Positions 1 through 5,824 of a stretch of DNA of 6,051 nucleotides are shown here, piece after piece (position 1 is the stretch's first letter; every line of letters starts with the position of its first letter). Made by a program: the position numbers and the translations under genes. Below the pieces are notes generated by a model. That model worked only from the letters and a program-made list of their open reading frames with translations. It ran no database searches and had not been told where the DNA came from. Source of the DNA: Planctomycetota bacterium (GTDB lineage Bacteria > Planctomycetota > SZUA-567); the NCBI GenBank assembly GCA_020860865.1, contig JAJBTL010000285.1, positions 1 through 6,051 on the forward strand. The letters are read 5' to 3'.

Positions 1-1
1 G

Positions 2-91
2 GTGGGTCAGGGTTTTGAATTGCAAATGGCGTTTCCGGCCGCTATAAAGGATAGCGAAAGCCGCGTTTTTTTCAATGCGGCAGATACGTAG
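2..91 (+). CDS. Possible 3' end of an unidentified upstream gene
   Basis: One + frame is open from the left edge and ends at TAG (89-91), giving about 29 residues that finish in SRVFFNAADT. The peptide has a protein-like composition but I do not recognise a family. The opposite strand is also open across much of this stretch, and a promoter-like sequence lies inside it, so coding is uncertain. If it is real, the upstream gene would end 213 bases before the cardiolipin synthase gene and read in the same direction. More sequence to the left is needed to identify it. Confidence 0.25.
   Translation: MGQGFELQMAFPAAIKDSESRVFFNAADT
20..48 (+). promoter_or_regulatory. Candidate sigma-70 promoter upstream of cls
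   Basis: TTGCAA (20-25, 4 of 6 matches to TTGACA) and TATAAA (43-48, 5 of 6 matches to TATAAT) are separated by 17 bases, the ideal spacing. Transcription would begin near 55 and leave a leader of about 250 bases before the cls ATG. The leader holds a short hairpin (93-105, GGACG/CGTCC) and an inverted repeat GACCGG/CCGGTC (221-226 with 240-245); I recognise no riboswitch. The site overlaps the possible upstream gene tail, so it could be a chance match. Confidence 0.3.
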
Positions 92-294
92 TGGACGGCG
101 CGTCCAAATCCGGACAAGGCGTCCATGGGTGCCGGGGGAATCGGCGATAAGGCATTGTCAGAATATATGTGAAAGACGGATACCGCCCGGACTTTCCTTT
201 GTGCCCGTTTTTGCCCATGTGACCGGGCGAATCCGGCTACCGGTCGAGCCCGCCTCTCTTCCCGTCTTCACGAAAATCGGACACATGCTCTCAC

Positions 295-300
295 GGGGTG
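295..300 (+). promoter_or_regulatory. Ribosome binding site of cls
   Basis: GGGGTG lies four bases before the ATG at 305. It is a short, GC-rich Shine-Dalgarno-like match. It supports 305 over the out-of-frame ATG at 298, which gives only a short shadow frame. Confidence 0.5.
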
Positions 301-304
301 AACC

Positions 305-856
305 ATGACCATATCCGCGTTTCTTCTTGGCTGCATTGCCGTTTTCAGTTTTCTCTGCATCGTCGTCGTGTTGTTTTTCGAGCGGACCAGTCCCGCATCC
401 AGCCTGGTGTGGATTCTTGTTCTCGTGTTTTTGCCGGTGATCGGTTTCGTCTTCTACCTTTTTCTCGGTTCCGGCTTCCGCCTCAGTAAGCAAAAACGCT
501 ACCTGTTCAAGGCGGCCCGCGACAACCTGTACAATAACTACATAGTAAAACGGCTGAATTTTTCGCACTCCCGAATATTTACCGACGAAGAACAGGGCGC
601 CGAACGGGTGGCGAACTACCTCCGCGGCCAAGCTGACGGCCCGGTGACGGACGATAACACCGTGGAAATATTCACCGACGGAAACGACATGTTTCCGCGC
701 CTGTTCGAGGATGTCCGGAAGGCAAAACACCACGTACACGTCCTCTTTTACATTTTCCGGAACGACAACATTGGGAAGGAATTCCTCGCCATCCTGACGG
801 AAAAGGCCCGGCAAGGCGTGGAGATCCGGCTCATCTACGCAGCATCGGCACCATGA
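305..856 (+). CDS. cls: Cardiolipin synthase, N-terminal part (frameshifted gene)
   Basis: This is the first part of a cardiolipin synthase, a membrane phospholipase-D-superfamily enzyme that makes cardiolipin, classically by joining two phosphatidylglycerols. Two hydrophobic segments at about residues 4-24 and 33-53 flank the RTSPASSLVW stretch typical of the PLDc_N membrane anchor. After a basic region, the first catalytic domain begins (EIFTDGNDMFPRLFEDV, then HVLFYIF). The frame should run on through a YD-x-IG-T-type motif, but after IRLIY it reads AASAP and stops at TGA (854-856). The sequence in the +1 frame continues the family pattern as IGTMM and joins the next feature. Adding one base among 839-843 (for example GACAGC in place of GCAGC) restores one 482-residue protein, the normal Cls length. 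Translated alone, this fragment has no HKD motif and should be inactive. Confidence 0.85.
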   Translation: MTISAFLLGCIAVFSFLCIVVVLFFERTSPASSLVWILVLVFLPVIGFVFYLFLGSGFRLSKQKRYLFKAARDNLYNNYIVKRLNFSHSRIFTDEEQGAERVANYLRGQADGPVTDDNTVEIFTDGNDMFPRLFEDVRKAKHHVHVLFYIFRNDNIGKEFLAILTEKARQGVEIRLIYAASAP

Positions 857-1752
857 TGGCGTCGGACAAGCCGTTCCGGGAATTGATGGCCGCCGGCGGC
901 GAAGTGGCCGCCTTTTCGCCGCTCTTTTCCAGCCTCAACTCGCATCTCCGCCTCAACTACCGGAACCATCGGAAAGTCGTGGTGGTGGACGGCACCGTCG
1001 GCTATGTCGGCGGCATGAACGTCGGCGACGAGTACCTGAGCCGCGATCCGAAGATGAGCCCGTGGCGAGACACCCATGTCAGACTGGCCGGTTCGTCCGT
1101 GTGGTTCATGCAGGAGCGGTTCTTCATGGACTGGGCCTACGCGACCAGCACCGATCCAGAGCAGGTCGACGTCAGCCTCTATTTTCCCGAGTCTGTCGGT
1201 AATGGGGACATTCCCGTCCAGATAGTCTCCAGTGGGCCGGACACCTATGAAAGCCCGATTAAATCCGCCATGCTCGGCATGATCTACGCGGCGCGGAAAA
1301 CCGTCTACATCCAGACCCCCTACTTCGCCCCGGACGAAAGTTTCGCCGACGCACTCCGCATTGCCGCCCATTCCGGTGTCGACGTCAGACTGATGATTTC
1401 CAGCCTGAGCGACTACCGAATTGTCCAGTGCGCCACCCTGGGCTACGCCCGCGATATGCAACGGTACGGGGTGAAGATTTTTTCCTACGAGGGATTTATC
1501 CACTCCAAAACAGTCGTTGTGGACGGGAAAGTTGCTACCATCGGAACAACCAATATCACCAACCGCAGCTTTACCCTTGATTTCGAAATTAATGCATTCT
1601 TTTACAGCCCGGAAATCGGCCGCCAGTGCGAGGAAATTTTCCTCAAGGATCAGATAAACAGCGTCCTCGTGCCAGAGGAGTTTTTCAAGAAAAAGGGCCT
1701 GGTAACACGGGCCACATACAACTTTGCCCGCATGTTCGCACCGATGATGTGA
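853..1752 (+). CDS. cls: Cardiolipin synthase, C-terminal catalytic part
   Basis: This part carries both catalytic HKD motifs of the phospholipase D superfamily. In restored full-length numbering the first is H222-x-K224-x4-D229 (NHRKVVVVDG) and the second is H400-x-K402-x4-D407 (HSKTVVVDG). They are followed by the usual GGMNVGDEY and GTTNITNRSF stretches; the second has T where many relatives have D before NRSF. Conserved PWRDTHVRL and QTPYFAPDE blocks lie between. The ATG at 853 overlaps the TGA of the first fragment (ATGATGG) and has no clear Shine-Dalgarno sequence. It sits where family members have ordinary mid-domain sequence, so I read it as an internal Met and not a true start. The frame ends at TGA 1750-1752. 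The catalytic half looks fully conserved, which suggests a recent or artefactual frameshift and not long decay. Confidence 0.88.
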   Translation: MMASDKPFRELMAAGGEVAAFSPLFSSLNSHLRLNYRNHRKVVVVDGTVGYVGGMNVGDEYLSRDPKMSPWRDTHVRLAGSSVWFMQERFFMDWAYATSTDPEQVDVSLYFPESVGNGDIPVQIVSSGPDTYESPIKSAMLGMIYAARKTVYIQTPYFAPDESFADALRIAAHSGVDVRLMISSLSDYRIVQCATLGYARDMQRYGVKIFSYEGFIHSKTVVVDGKVATIGTTNITNRSFTLDFEINAFFYSPEIGRQCEEIFLKDQINSVLVPEEFFKKKGLVTRATYNFARMFAPMM

Positions 1753-1812
1753 TGCCGCGTATCCCATGAGGGATTGAAAACACGATTGCCGTTGTGAGAT
1801 TGGTGAAATGGA

Positions 1813-1840
1813 TTGACCTACCCTTTGATACGGTTATAAT
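1813..1840 (+). promoter_or_regulatory. Strong sigma-70 promoter of the diguanylate cyclase gene
   Basis: TTGACC (1813-1818, 5 of 6) and a perfect TATAAT (1835-1840) are separated by 16 bases. It is the best promoter match in the window and lies in the 94-base gap after cls. The expected start, about seven bases beyond the -10 box, falls on or next to the A of the ATG at 1847, so the transcript may have no leader. No operator repeat is obvious around it. Confidence 0.75.
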
Positions 1841-1846
1841 CCTGAC

Positions 1847-3340
1847 ATGGACGAAAATAATCCTCAACCCGTTCCTGCCGGCCGAGGGGTCCATAAGCGA
1901 ACGGTTGAGACACGCACCTATATCTACAACTCGGGTGATCTGCAGCAATTATTCGCCAAGATCATCGAGTCCCTGGGGTCCGAGGACGAGTCTTCGGTCC
2001 TCATCGAAAACATTCTCACGGCGGTTTGCCGCCATTTCAAATTCGGTTGCGGATTTGTCTACGAAGCGGATCACACCCACACCTTCTACCTAAAGGAACA
2101 ATACGCCGCGTATCAGTTGAAAGGGCTGCCGACCTCGTTTGAACTGGAACGGCATCTTACCATCGACGAGATGGAACGGCTTATCTGTAATTCCGTCTTT
2201 TATCACCACAGCGATGAAGATGGCAAGGTCGGTCTCGGCCGCAGTAACACTACGCGGATTTTCAACTCGAACACCCTCATGCTCGTGCCCGCTTTCGGCA
2301 AGGACGACAGCCCCATCGGTCTCGTCGGCATGATGGACAGGAGGCGGAACATCTTCCTGGACGAACAGGGCGTCAAGGCGGCGCAGATAGTTCTGAACCT
2401 TCTCGCCAACCATATCAAGCTCCGCTACTACCAGAGGAACCTTGAATTTGCCGAGAAATCCCTTGTCAATCTTCTCGACAACACAGGGATTGACATCTAC
2501 GTCAACGACTTCTACACCCACGAAATCCTTTATGTCAATAAATCCATGGCGGCGCCCTACGGCGGCCGCGAGGCGATAATTGGCAAGAAATGCTGGTCGG
2601 CCTTGTACGAGGATAAGACCGGTCAGTGCGACTATTGTCCGCAGAAAAAACTTATCGACCAGAACGGTAACCCGACGAAGATCTACTCGTGGGATTACCA
2701 GCGGCCATTCGACGGCTCCTGGTTCCGCGTTCTCTCGGCGGCGTTCCAATGGACTGACGGCCGGTTGGCCCATGTGGTGAGTTCGGTGGACATCACCGAG
2801 AACAAGCGGAACGAAGCGACCATCGCCATGATGGCGAACTACGACGCCCTGCCCAACCTGCCCAACCGCCGAAAGCTGATGCAGGACTGCGCCGATTACA
2901 TCAAGGCCGATCGCGATCACGACCACACGTCCTATATCCTGTTTTTCGATCTGGACGACTTTAAAAAGCTCAACGACGGCGTTGGCCACCAGGCCGGCGA
3001 CGAACTCCTTCGCGCCATCGGCGCCGCCATGCAGGCCAGCGATCTTACCCGGAACCGCGCCTACCGCTACGGCGGCGACGAATTTATCATCCTCCTGGAC
3101 AAGTGCACGAGGGACGAGGCGACGGCGGTGGTGAAATTCCTTCTCAAGCGTTTCAACGAACCATGGAATCTTACCGAGATCGACCAGATTTGCCGCGCCA
3201 GTATCGGCGTCGCCTCATACCCGGAGGACGGGACGACGGCGGATGAACTCCTCCACAAGGCCGACATGATGATGTACAAGGCCAAACAGCTCGGCCGTGG
3301 CATTGCCTGTTTTTCCGATGGTGAAGTCCTGTCGGCATAA
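1847..3340 (+). CDS. GAF-PAS-GGDEF diguanylate cyclase
   Basis: This 497-residue soluble signalling protein should make c-di-GMP from two GTP. An N-terminal GAF-like sensor covers about residues 25-195, a short helical linker 190-207, a PAS domain about 208-320 ending in the usual VDITE, and the GGDEF domain about 329-490. The catalytic set is present: metal-binding D368 in DLDDF, N376 and D385 in NDGVGHQAGD, and GGDEF at 409-413. The opening DxLTxLPNR motif reads DALPNLPNR. The RxxD product-inhibition site expected just before GGDEF reads LTRN, so feedback inhibition by that site is probably absent. The PAS domain holds C249, C261 and C264, a possible metal or redox site. There is no EAL or HD-GYP domain, membrane segment or signal peptide. 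ATG 1847 is the only sensible start: an in-frame stop lies at 1826 and no ATG, GTG or TTG occurs before the GAF domain interior. It has no Shine-Dalgarno sequence. Confidence 0.9.
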   Translation: MDENNPQPVPAGRGVHKRTVETRTYIYNSGDLQQLFAKIIESLGSEDESSVLIENILTAVCRHFKFGCGFVYEADHTHTFYLKEQYAAYQLKGLPTSFELERHLTIDEMERLICNSVFYHHSDEDGKVGLGRSNTTRIFNSNTLMLVPAFGKDDSPIGLVGMMDRRRNIFLDEQGVKAAQIVLNLLANHIKLRYYQRNLEFAEKSLVNLLDNTGIDIYVNDFYTHEILYVNKSMAAPYGGREAIIGKKCWSALYEDKTGQCDYCPQKKLIDQNGNPTKIYSWDYQRPFDGSWFRVLSAAFQWTDGRLAHVVSSVDITENKRNEATIAMMANYDALPNLPNRRKLMQDCADYIKADRDHDHTSYILFFDLDDFKKLNDGVGHQAGDELLRAIGAAMQASDLTRNRAYRYGGDEFIILLDKCTRDEATAVVKFLLKRFNEPWNLTEIDQICRASIGVASYPEDGTTADELLHKADMMMYKAKQLGRGIACFSDGEVLSA

Positions 3341-3370
3341 CGCCGGACAGTACGCCCTCCCCTGCCCCCA

Positions 3371-3410
3371 AAACCGACCGGATTGCCCTCATCCCCTATC
3401 CGGTTGGTTT
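3371..3410. terminator. 12-bp hairpin after the cyclase gene, possible terminator
   Basis: AAACCGACCGGA (3371-3382) pairs with TCCGGTTGGTTT (3399-3410) over 12 pairs with one G-U and a 16-base loop, 30 bases after the cyclase stop codon. The A/T ends of the stem give a short T run on each strand (TTT on +, TTTT on -), but no long U tract follows. It may be a weak terminator or only an mRNA-stabilising 3' stem. The rest of the 3341-3557 gap contains no gene I can support. Confidence 0.4.
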
Positions 3411-3490
3411 ACACGATATTCCGAGAAGAGTGCCGCCGTCGACGATGACAGCGATGAAGTGAAGGGCGCGATGACCCTCGCTTTATCAAG

Positions 3491-3496
3491 TATACT
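3491..3496 (+). promoter_or_regulatory. Candidate -10 box upstream of the GNAT-like gene
   Basis: TATACT matches the -10 consensus at 5 of 6 positions and lies 61 bases before the ATG at 3558. The -35 side is poor: ATGACC (3471-3476) is only 14 bases upstream, shorter than normal. The gene could instead be read through from the cyclase promoter. Confidence 0.25.
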
Positions 3497-3545
3497 GGAT
3501 GGTAGAGATTGAAAACCACGGCGCACGGAACCGCCGGATTACCGC

Positions 3546-3550
3546 AGGAG
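3546..3550 (+). promoter_or_regulatory. Ribosome binding site of the GNAT-like gene
   Basis: AGGAG lies seven bases before the ATG at 3558. It is the clearest Shine-Dalgarno sequence on the + strand of this window and fixes the start. Confidence 0.8.
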
Positions 3551-3557
3551 CCAGCCA

Positions 3558-3854
3558 ATGGAAATCGTCCACGACCGGGATAACCACAAATTCGACGCCA
3601 TCGCCCAGGACGGCAGCATTATCGGTGAGATAGCCTATGCCGTCGAGAACGGCGATATGCTGGCCACCCACACCCGGGTATCCCAACCGTACCGAGGCCA
3701 GGGCCTGGCCGAGGATCTTCTGTCCAGCCTCGTCTCGTATGCGGATGAGGAAGGCATGAAAATTGTCCCGCTATGTTCTTATGTCATTGCCGCTTTTGAG
3801 AAACAGCCGGCCAAATACGCCCACGTTGTCAAAGCCGAACGCGCCGAAATTTGA
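3558..3854 (+). CDS. Small GNAT-like N-acetyltransferase (COG2388 type)
   Basis: The 98-residue protein matches the pattern of the very small GNAT-fold family often annotated as predicted acetyltransferase (COG2388, Pfam Acetyltransf_CG). The acetyl-CoA-binding signature is visible as HTRVSQPYRGQGLAEDLL (about residues 38-55), followed by a helix and the IVPLCSYV strand. The N-terminal half (FDAIAQDGSIIGEIAYAV) supplies the first strands. Family members are normally about 90-110 residues, so this is full length. It is cytosolic, with no signal peptide or membrane segment. The physiological substrate is unknown, and I would not infer one from the neighbours. It stands alone, 217 bases after the cyclase gene, and converges on the pseudouridine synthase gene with a 15-base gap between stop codons. 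Confidence 0.82.
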   Translation: MEIVHDRDNHKFDAIAQDGSIIGEIAYAVENGDMLATHTRVSQPYRGQGLAEDLLSSLVSYADEEGMKIVPLCSYVIAAFEKQPAKYAHVVKAERAEI

Positions 3855-3869
3855 GGTGACATCGCGCAT

Positions 3870-4745
3870 CTATGACCGGAGGAATTTCTGAAATTCCTTC
3901 GGTATCGGCGCCGTAATCGTTACCTCCCTGCCGTCTACCGGGTGATAGATGCGCAACCGTTCGGCATGCAGGGCCAAACGCGGCGCCTTACTTTTGCCGT
4001 AGCGGATATCCCCGACAATCGGGCAGCCAATATGGGCCAGATGCACCCGAATCTGGTGTTTCCGACCCGTCCCCAATTGCACCTGAAGAAGCGCCCGCCC
4101 GCCTTTCTGCCGCACCACCCGGTAATAGGTCAAGGCCGGCGTCCCGTCCCCCCGCGTCGACACCCGGACAAACAACCCCTTGTCTTCCCATAATGGCGCG
4201 TCAATGGTTCCCTCCGGCTCTTCCGGAATACCATCCACCACCGCCGCATACGTCTTTTCAAACGTCGTCCATTTAGCCGCCAGCGCCCGCTTGGTCGCCA
4301 GGCTTCGGGCGAGGAGGAGGACGCCGGAGGCTTCCCTGTCCAGGCGGTGGGCGGCATGGAGTTCCCGGTCGGCTTGCTGGTCAAGGCCCATCAGCCATTC
4401 CCGCATGACGCGGATGGCGGTGAGGTTCCTTTCCCGCTCGCTGGCGACGGAAAGGAGGCCGAACGGTTTGTCCACGGCGATAAGGCTGTCGTCCGCGTAC
4501 AGTATCGGCAGCGGCGATTCGCCAAGCCCTATCGGCAGGTACGATTCGGCCCGGGCCGGAACGGCGAGGATTTCCACCGCGTCACCCGCCTCCAGCCGTT
4601 CGGCGCCGGAGCGGATTGGTTTCCCGTTGACCAGGACGAGATCGTTCTTGAGACGTTGTTTAATTGTCGGAGTTTTCCACCCGGGTAGTTTTTTCTTAAG
4701 AAACGTTAGGAGCGCGGCGGGATTCGACGCAATGAAACGGGGCAT
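3870..4745 (-). CDS. RluA-family 23S rRNA/tRNA pseudouridine synthase
   Basis: This enzyme isomerises specific uridines in structured RNA to pseudouridine. With the ATG at 4745 it has 291 residues. An N-terminal S4 RNA-binding domain spans about residues 1-60 (KQRLKNDLVLVNGKPIRSG), then the catalytic domain begins with ILYADDSLIAVDKPFGLL. The catalytic motif is HRLD at 133-136, with D136 as the nucleophile, within HRLDREASG; many relatives have T where this has A. RKHQIRVHLAHIGCPIVGD near the C terminus is also typical. S4 plus catalytic domain resembles RluC and RluD more than RluA itself, but the target uridine cannot be read from sequence. A TTG at 4781 would add 12 residues and overlap the upstream stop; ATG 4745 is preferred because AAGGAA lies six bases before it and the S4 domain follows directly. 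It follows the response regulator gene by 32 bases, so the two are probably co-transcribed. Confidence 0.9.
   Translation of the reverse strand: MPRFIASNPAALLTFLKKKLPGWKTPTIKQRLKNDLVLVNGKPIRSGAERLEAGDAVEILAVPARAESYLPIGLGESPLPILYADDSLIAVDKPFGLLSVASERERNLTAIRVMREWLMGLDQQADRELHAAHRLDREASGVLLLARSLATKRALAAKWTTFEKTYAAVVDGIPEEPEGTIDAPLWEDKGLFVRVSTRGDGTPALTYYRVVRQKGGRALLQVQLGTGRKHQIRVHLAHIGCPIVGDIRYGKSKAPRLALHAERLRIYHPVDGREVTITAPIPKEFQKFLRS
3875..3903. repeat. 13-bp inverted repeat at the 3' end of the pseudouridine synthase gene
   Basis: Positions 3875-3887 pair with 3891-3903 over 13 base pairs, including one G-U, around a three-base loop (CTG on +). The core AGGAATTT/AAATTCCT is perfect. The repeat covers the last sense codons of the pseudouridine synthase gene and begins 21 bases after the GNAT-like stop codon. 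It lies exactly where transcripts of the two convergent genes collide. No U tract follows on either strand, so it is not a textbook intrinsic terminator. Confidence 0.7.
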
Positions 4746-4751
4746 GAACTT

Positions 4752-4757
4752 TTCCTT
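4752..4757 (-). promoter_or_regulatory. Ribosome binding site that decides the pseudouridine synthase start
   Basis: On the minus strand AAGGAA precedes the ATG at 4745 by six bases. It lies in the 32-base gap after the response regulator stop. It favours ATG 4745 over the TTG at 4781, which has no such site. Confidence 0.65.
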
Positions 4758-4777
4758 TTTACTATCAATCGAAAGGG

Positions 4778-5824
4778 TCAAACTTTCAGTTTCTTGACCT
4801 TGTAGCGGATGCTGCGAAAACTGATGCCGAGAAGGTCGGCGGCCTGGGTCAGGTTGTTCCCGGTCAATTCCAGGGCGCGGCGGATATACTCGGCTTCGGT
4901 GTCACTGAGGTGCTTGTCCAAGTCGAAACCGGGCGGAATGGCCAGCGCCTCCTCGGATGCCGCTGTCCGCGTAGCCGGAGCGGAATGGCGCGGCGTCCAG
5001 TTCGGGAATATATCTGTAAAATGGATAGTCTCCGTCCGGGCCAGCACCGCCGCCCGCTGCACCGCATTCTGCAGTTCCCTGACATTCCCCGGCCAGTCGT
5101 AGGAGAGCATGGCGTCCATCGCCGCCAGCTCGAAACCGGTAAGCCGTTTGTCCAACCGGCGAGAATATTCGCAGAGGAAATAACCGGCCAGGAGCGGAAT
5201 GTCGTCCTTCCGATCCCGAAGGGGCGGAACGTGAATCGGGATGACATTCAGGCGGTAATACAGGTCCTGGCGAAACAAACCGGAGTCGACCATCTCGAGG
5301 AGGTCGCGGTTGGTGGCGCAGATGAAGCGGACGTCGGAACTGCGGCTTTCCTCTCCCCCCACCGGATAATACGTGCGCGTCTCGAGGACGCGAAGCAGCC
5401 GGACCTGGGTGGACAAGGTCATTTCCCCCACTTCGTCGAGGAAAAACGTGCCGCCGTCGGCCAGTCCAATCAGGCCGCGCTTCTCCGCCACCGCGCCCGT
5501 GAAAGCGCCCCGGACGTGGCCGAACAATTCGCTCTCCAGTAACGTCTCGGAAAAGCCGCCGCAATTCACAGCGACGAACGGCCCTTCCCGGCGAGGACTG
5601 CGGCTGTGAAGAAGAGCGGCGACAAGTTCCTTTCCGGTGCCGCTTTCCCCGGAGATGCAGACGGTGGAGTCGTTCCCCGAAACCTGTTCCACCACCGACC
5701 GCACCGCCTGCATGGCCGGCGAGTTCCCGATAAGGCGGCTGTCGCTTTCGCCGTCCGCCAGGCCGTTTCGGCGGTGGAGGATGGCGCGGCGGGCCAGTTG
5801 ACGGAGTTCATCGTTATCGAACGG
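4778..5824 (-). CDS. NtrC-type response regulator: sigma-54 AAA+ and DNA-binding part
   Basis: This is the main part of a sigma-54-dependent transcription activator. After the linker (LIGNSPAMQAV) the AAA+ domain shows Walker A GESGTGKE (5628-5651), the sigma-54-contacting GAFTGA loop (5492-5509), Walker B GGTFFLDE (5432-5455), the ATNRDL stretch, an LYYRL arginine-finger region and WPGNVREL. The C terminus is a Fis-type helix-turn-helix (LTQAADLLGISFRSIRYKVKKL). All ATPase motifs look intact. The frame joins the receiver only after removal of one A from the seven-A run at 5825-5831, where KKPFDNDEL would then follow YL. The frame has a TGA directly upstream and no ATG before 5713, which lies inside the linker without a good Shine-Dalgarno sequence; 5713 is therefore probably not the natural start. 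Once restored, the window holds 423 residues of an expected 450 or so. It resembles AtoC/ZraR-like regulators, but targets are unknown. Confidence 0.9.
   Translation of the reverse strand, partial: PFDNDELRQLARRAILHRRNGLADGESDSRLIGNSPAMQAVRSVVEQVSGNDSTVCISGESGTGKELVAALLHSRSPRREGPFVAVNCGGFSETLLESELFGHVRGAFTGAVAEKRGLIGLADGGTFFLDEVGEMTLSTQVRLLRVLETRTYYPVGGEESRSSDVRFICATNRDLLEMVDSGLFRQDLYYRLNVIPIHVPPLRDRKDDIPLLAGYFLCEYSRRLDKRLTGFELAAMDAMLSYDWPGNVRELQNAVQRAAVLARTETIHFTDIFPNWTPRHSAPATRTAASEEALAIPPGFDLDKHLSDTEAEYIRRALELTGNNLTQAADLLGISFRSIRYKVKKLKV

Noticed and set aside
93..105. Hairpin GGACG-GCG-CGTCC just after the possible upstream stop as an intrinsic terminator
   Set aside because: The stem is only five pairs and no T tract follows.
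158..814. Minus-strand open frame of 218 codons upstream of and opposite cls
   Set aside because: Most of it lies opposite the PLDc_N and first catalytic region, and its C-terminal part is low-complexity Lys/Glu/His-rich; no supporting start site.
853..855. ATG 853 as an independent start of a short phospholipase D protein
   Set aside because: No Shine-Dalgarno sequence, and the protein would begin in the middle of the first catalytic domain; the upstream fragment completes it exactly.
835..1767. Long minus-strand open frame (310 codons) opposite cls
   Set aside because: It is an antisense shadow of the cardiolipin synthase codons; composition is His- and Gly-rich with no family resemblance, while the + strand carries both HKD motifs.
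1761..1774. Hairpin ATCCC-ATGA-GGGAT after cls as a terminator
   Set aside because: Five-pair stem followed by TGAAAAC, with no T run; too weak to call.
2090..2989. Long minus-strand open frame (299 codons) opposite the cyclase gene
   Set aside because: It mirrors the codons of the GAF-PAS-GGDEF gene, Val-rich and without recognisable domains; the + strand has all GGDEF catalytic residues.
4779..4781. TTG start for the pseudouridine synthase gene
   Set aside because: The ATG at 4745 has a well-placed AAGGAA and begins right at the S4 domain; the extra 12 residues show no family features.
4180..4797. Plus-strand open frame opposite the pseudouridine synthase gene
   Set aside because: Arg- and Ser-rich antisense shadow; the minus strand has the S4 domain and the HRLD catalytic motif.
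4910..5542. Plus-strand open frame opposite the response regulator gene
   Set aside because: Antisense of the AAA+ coding region without domain resemblance.
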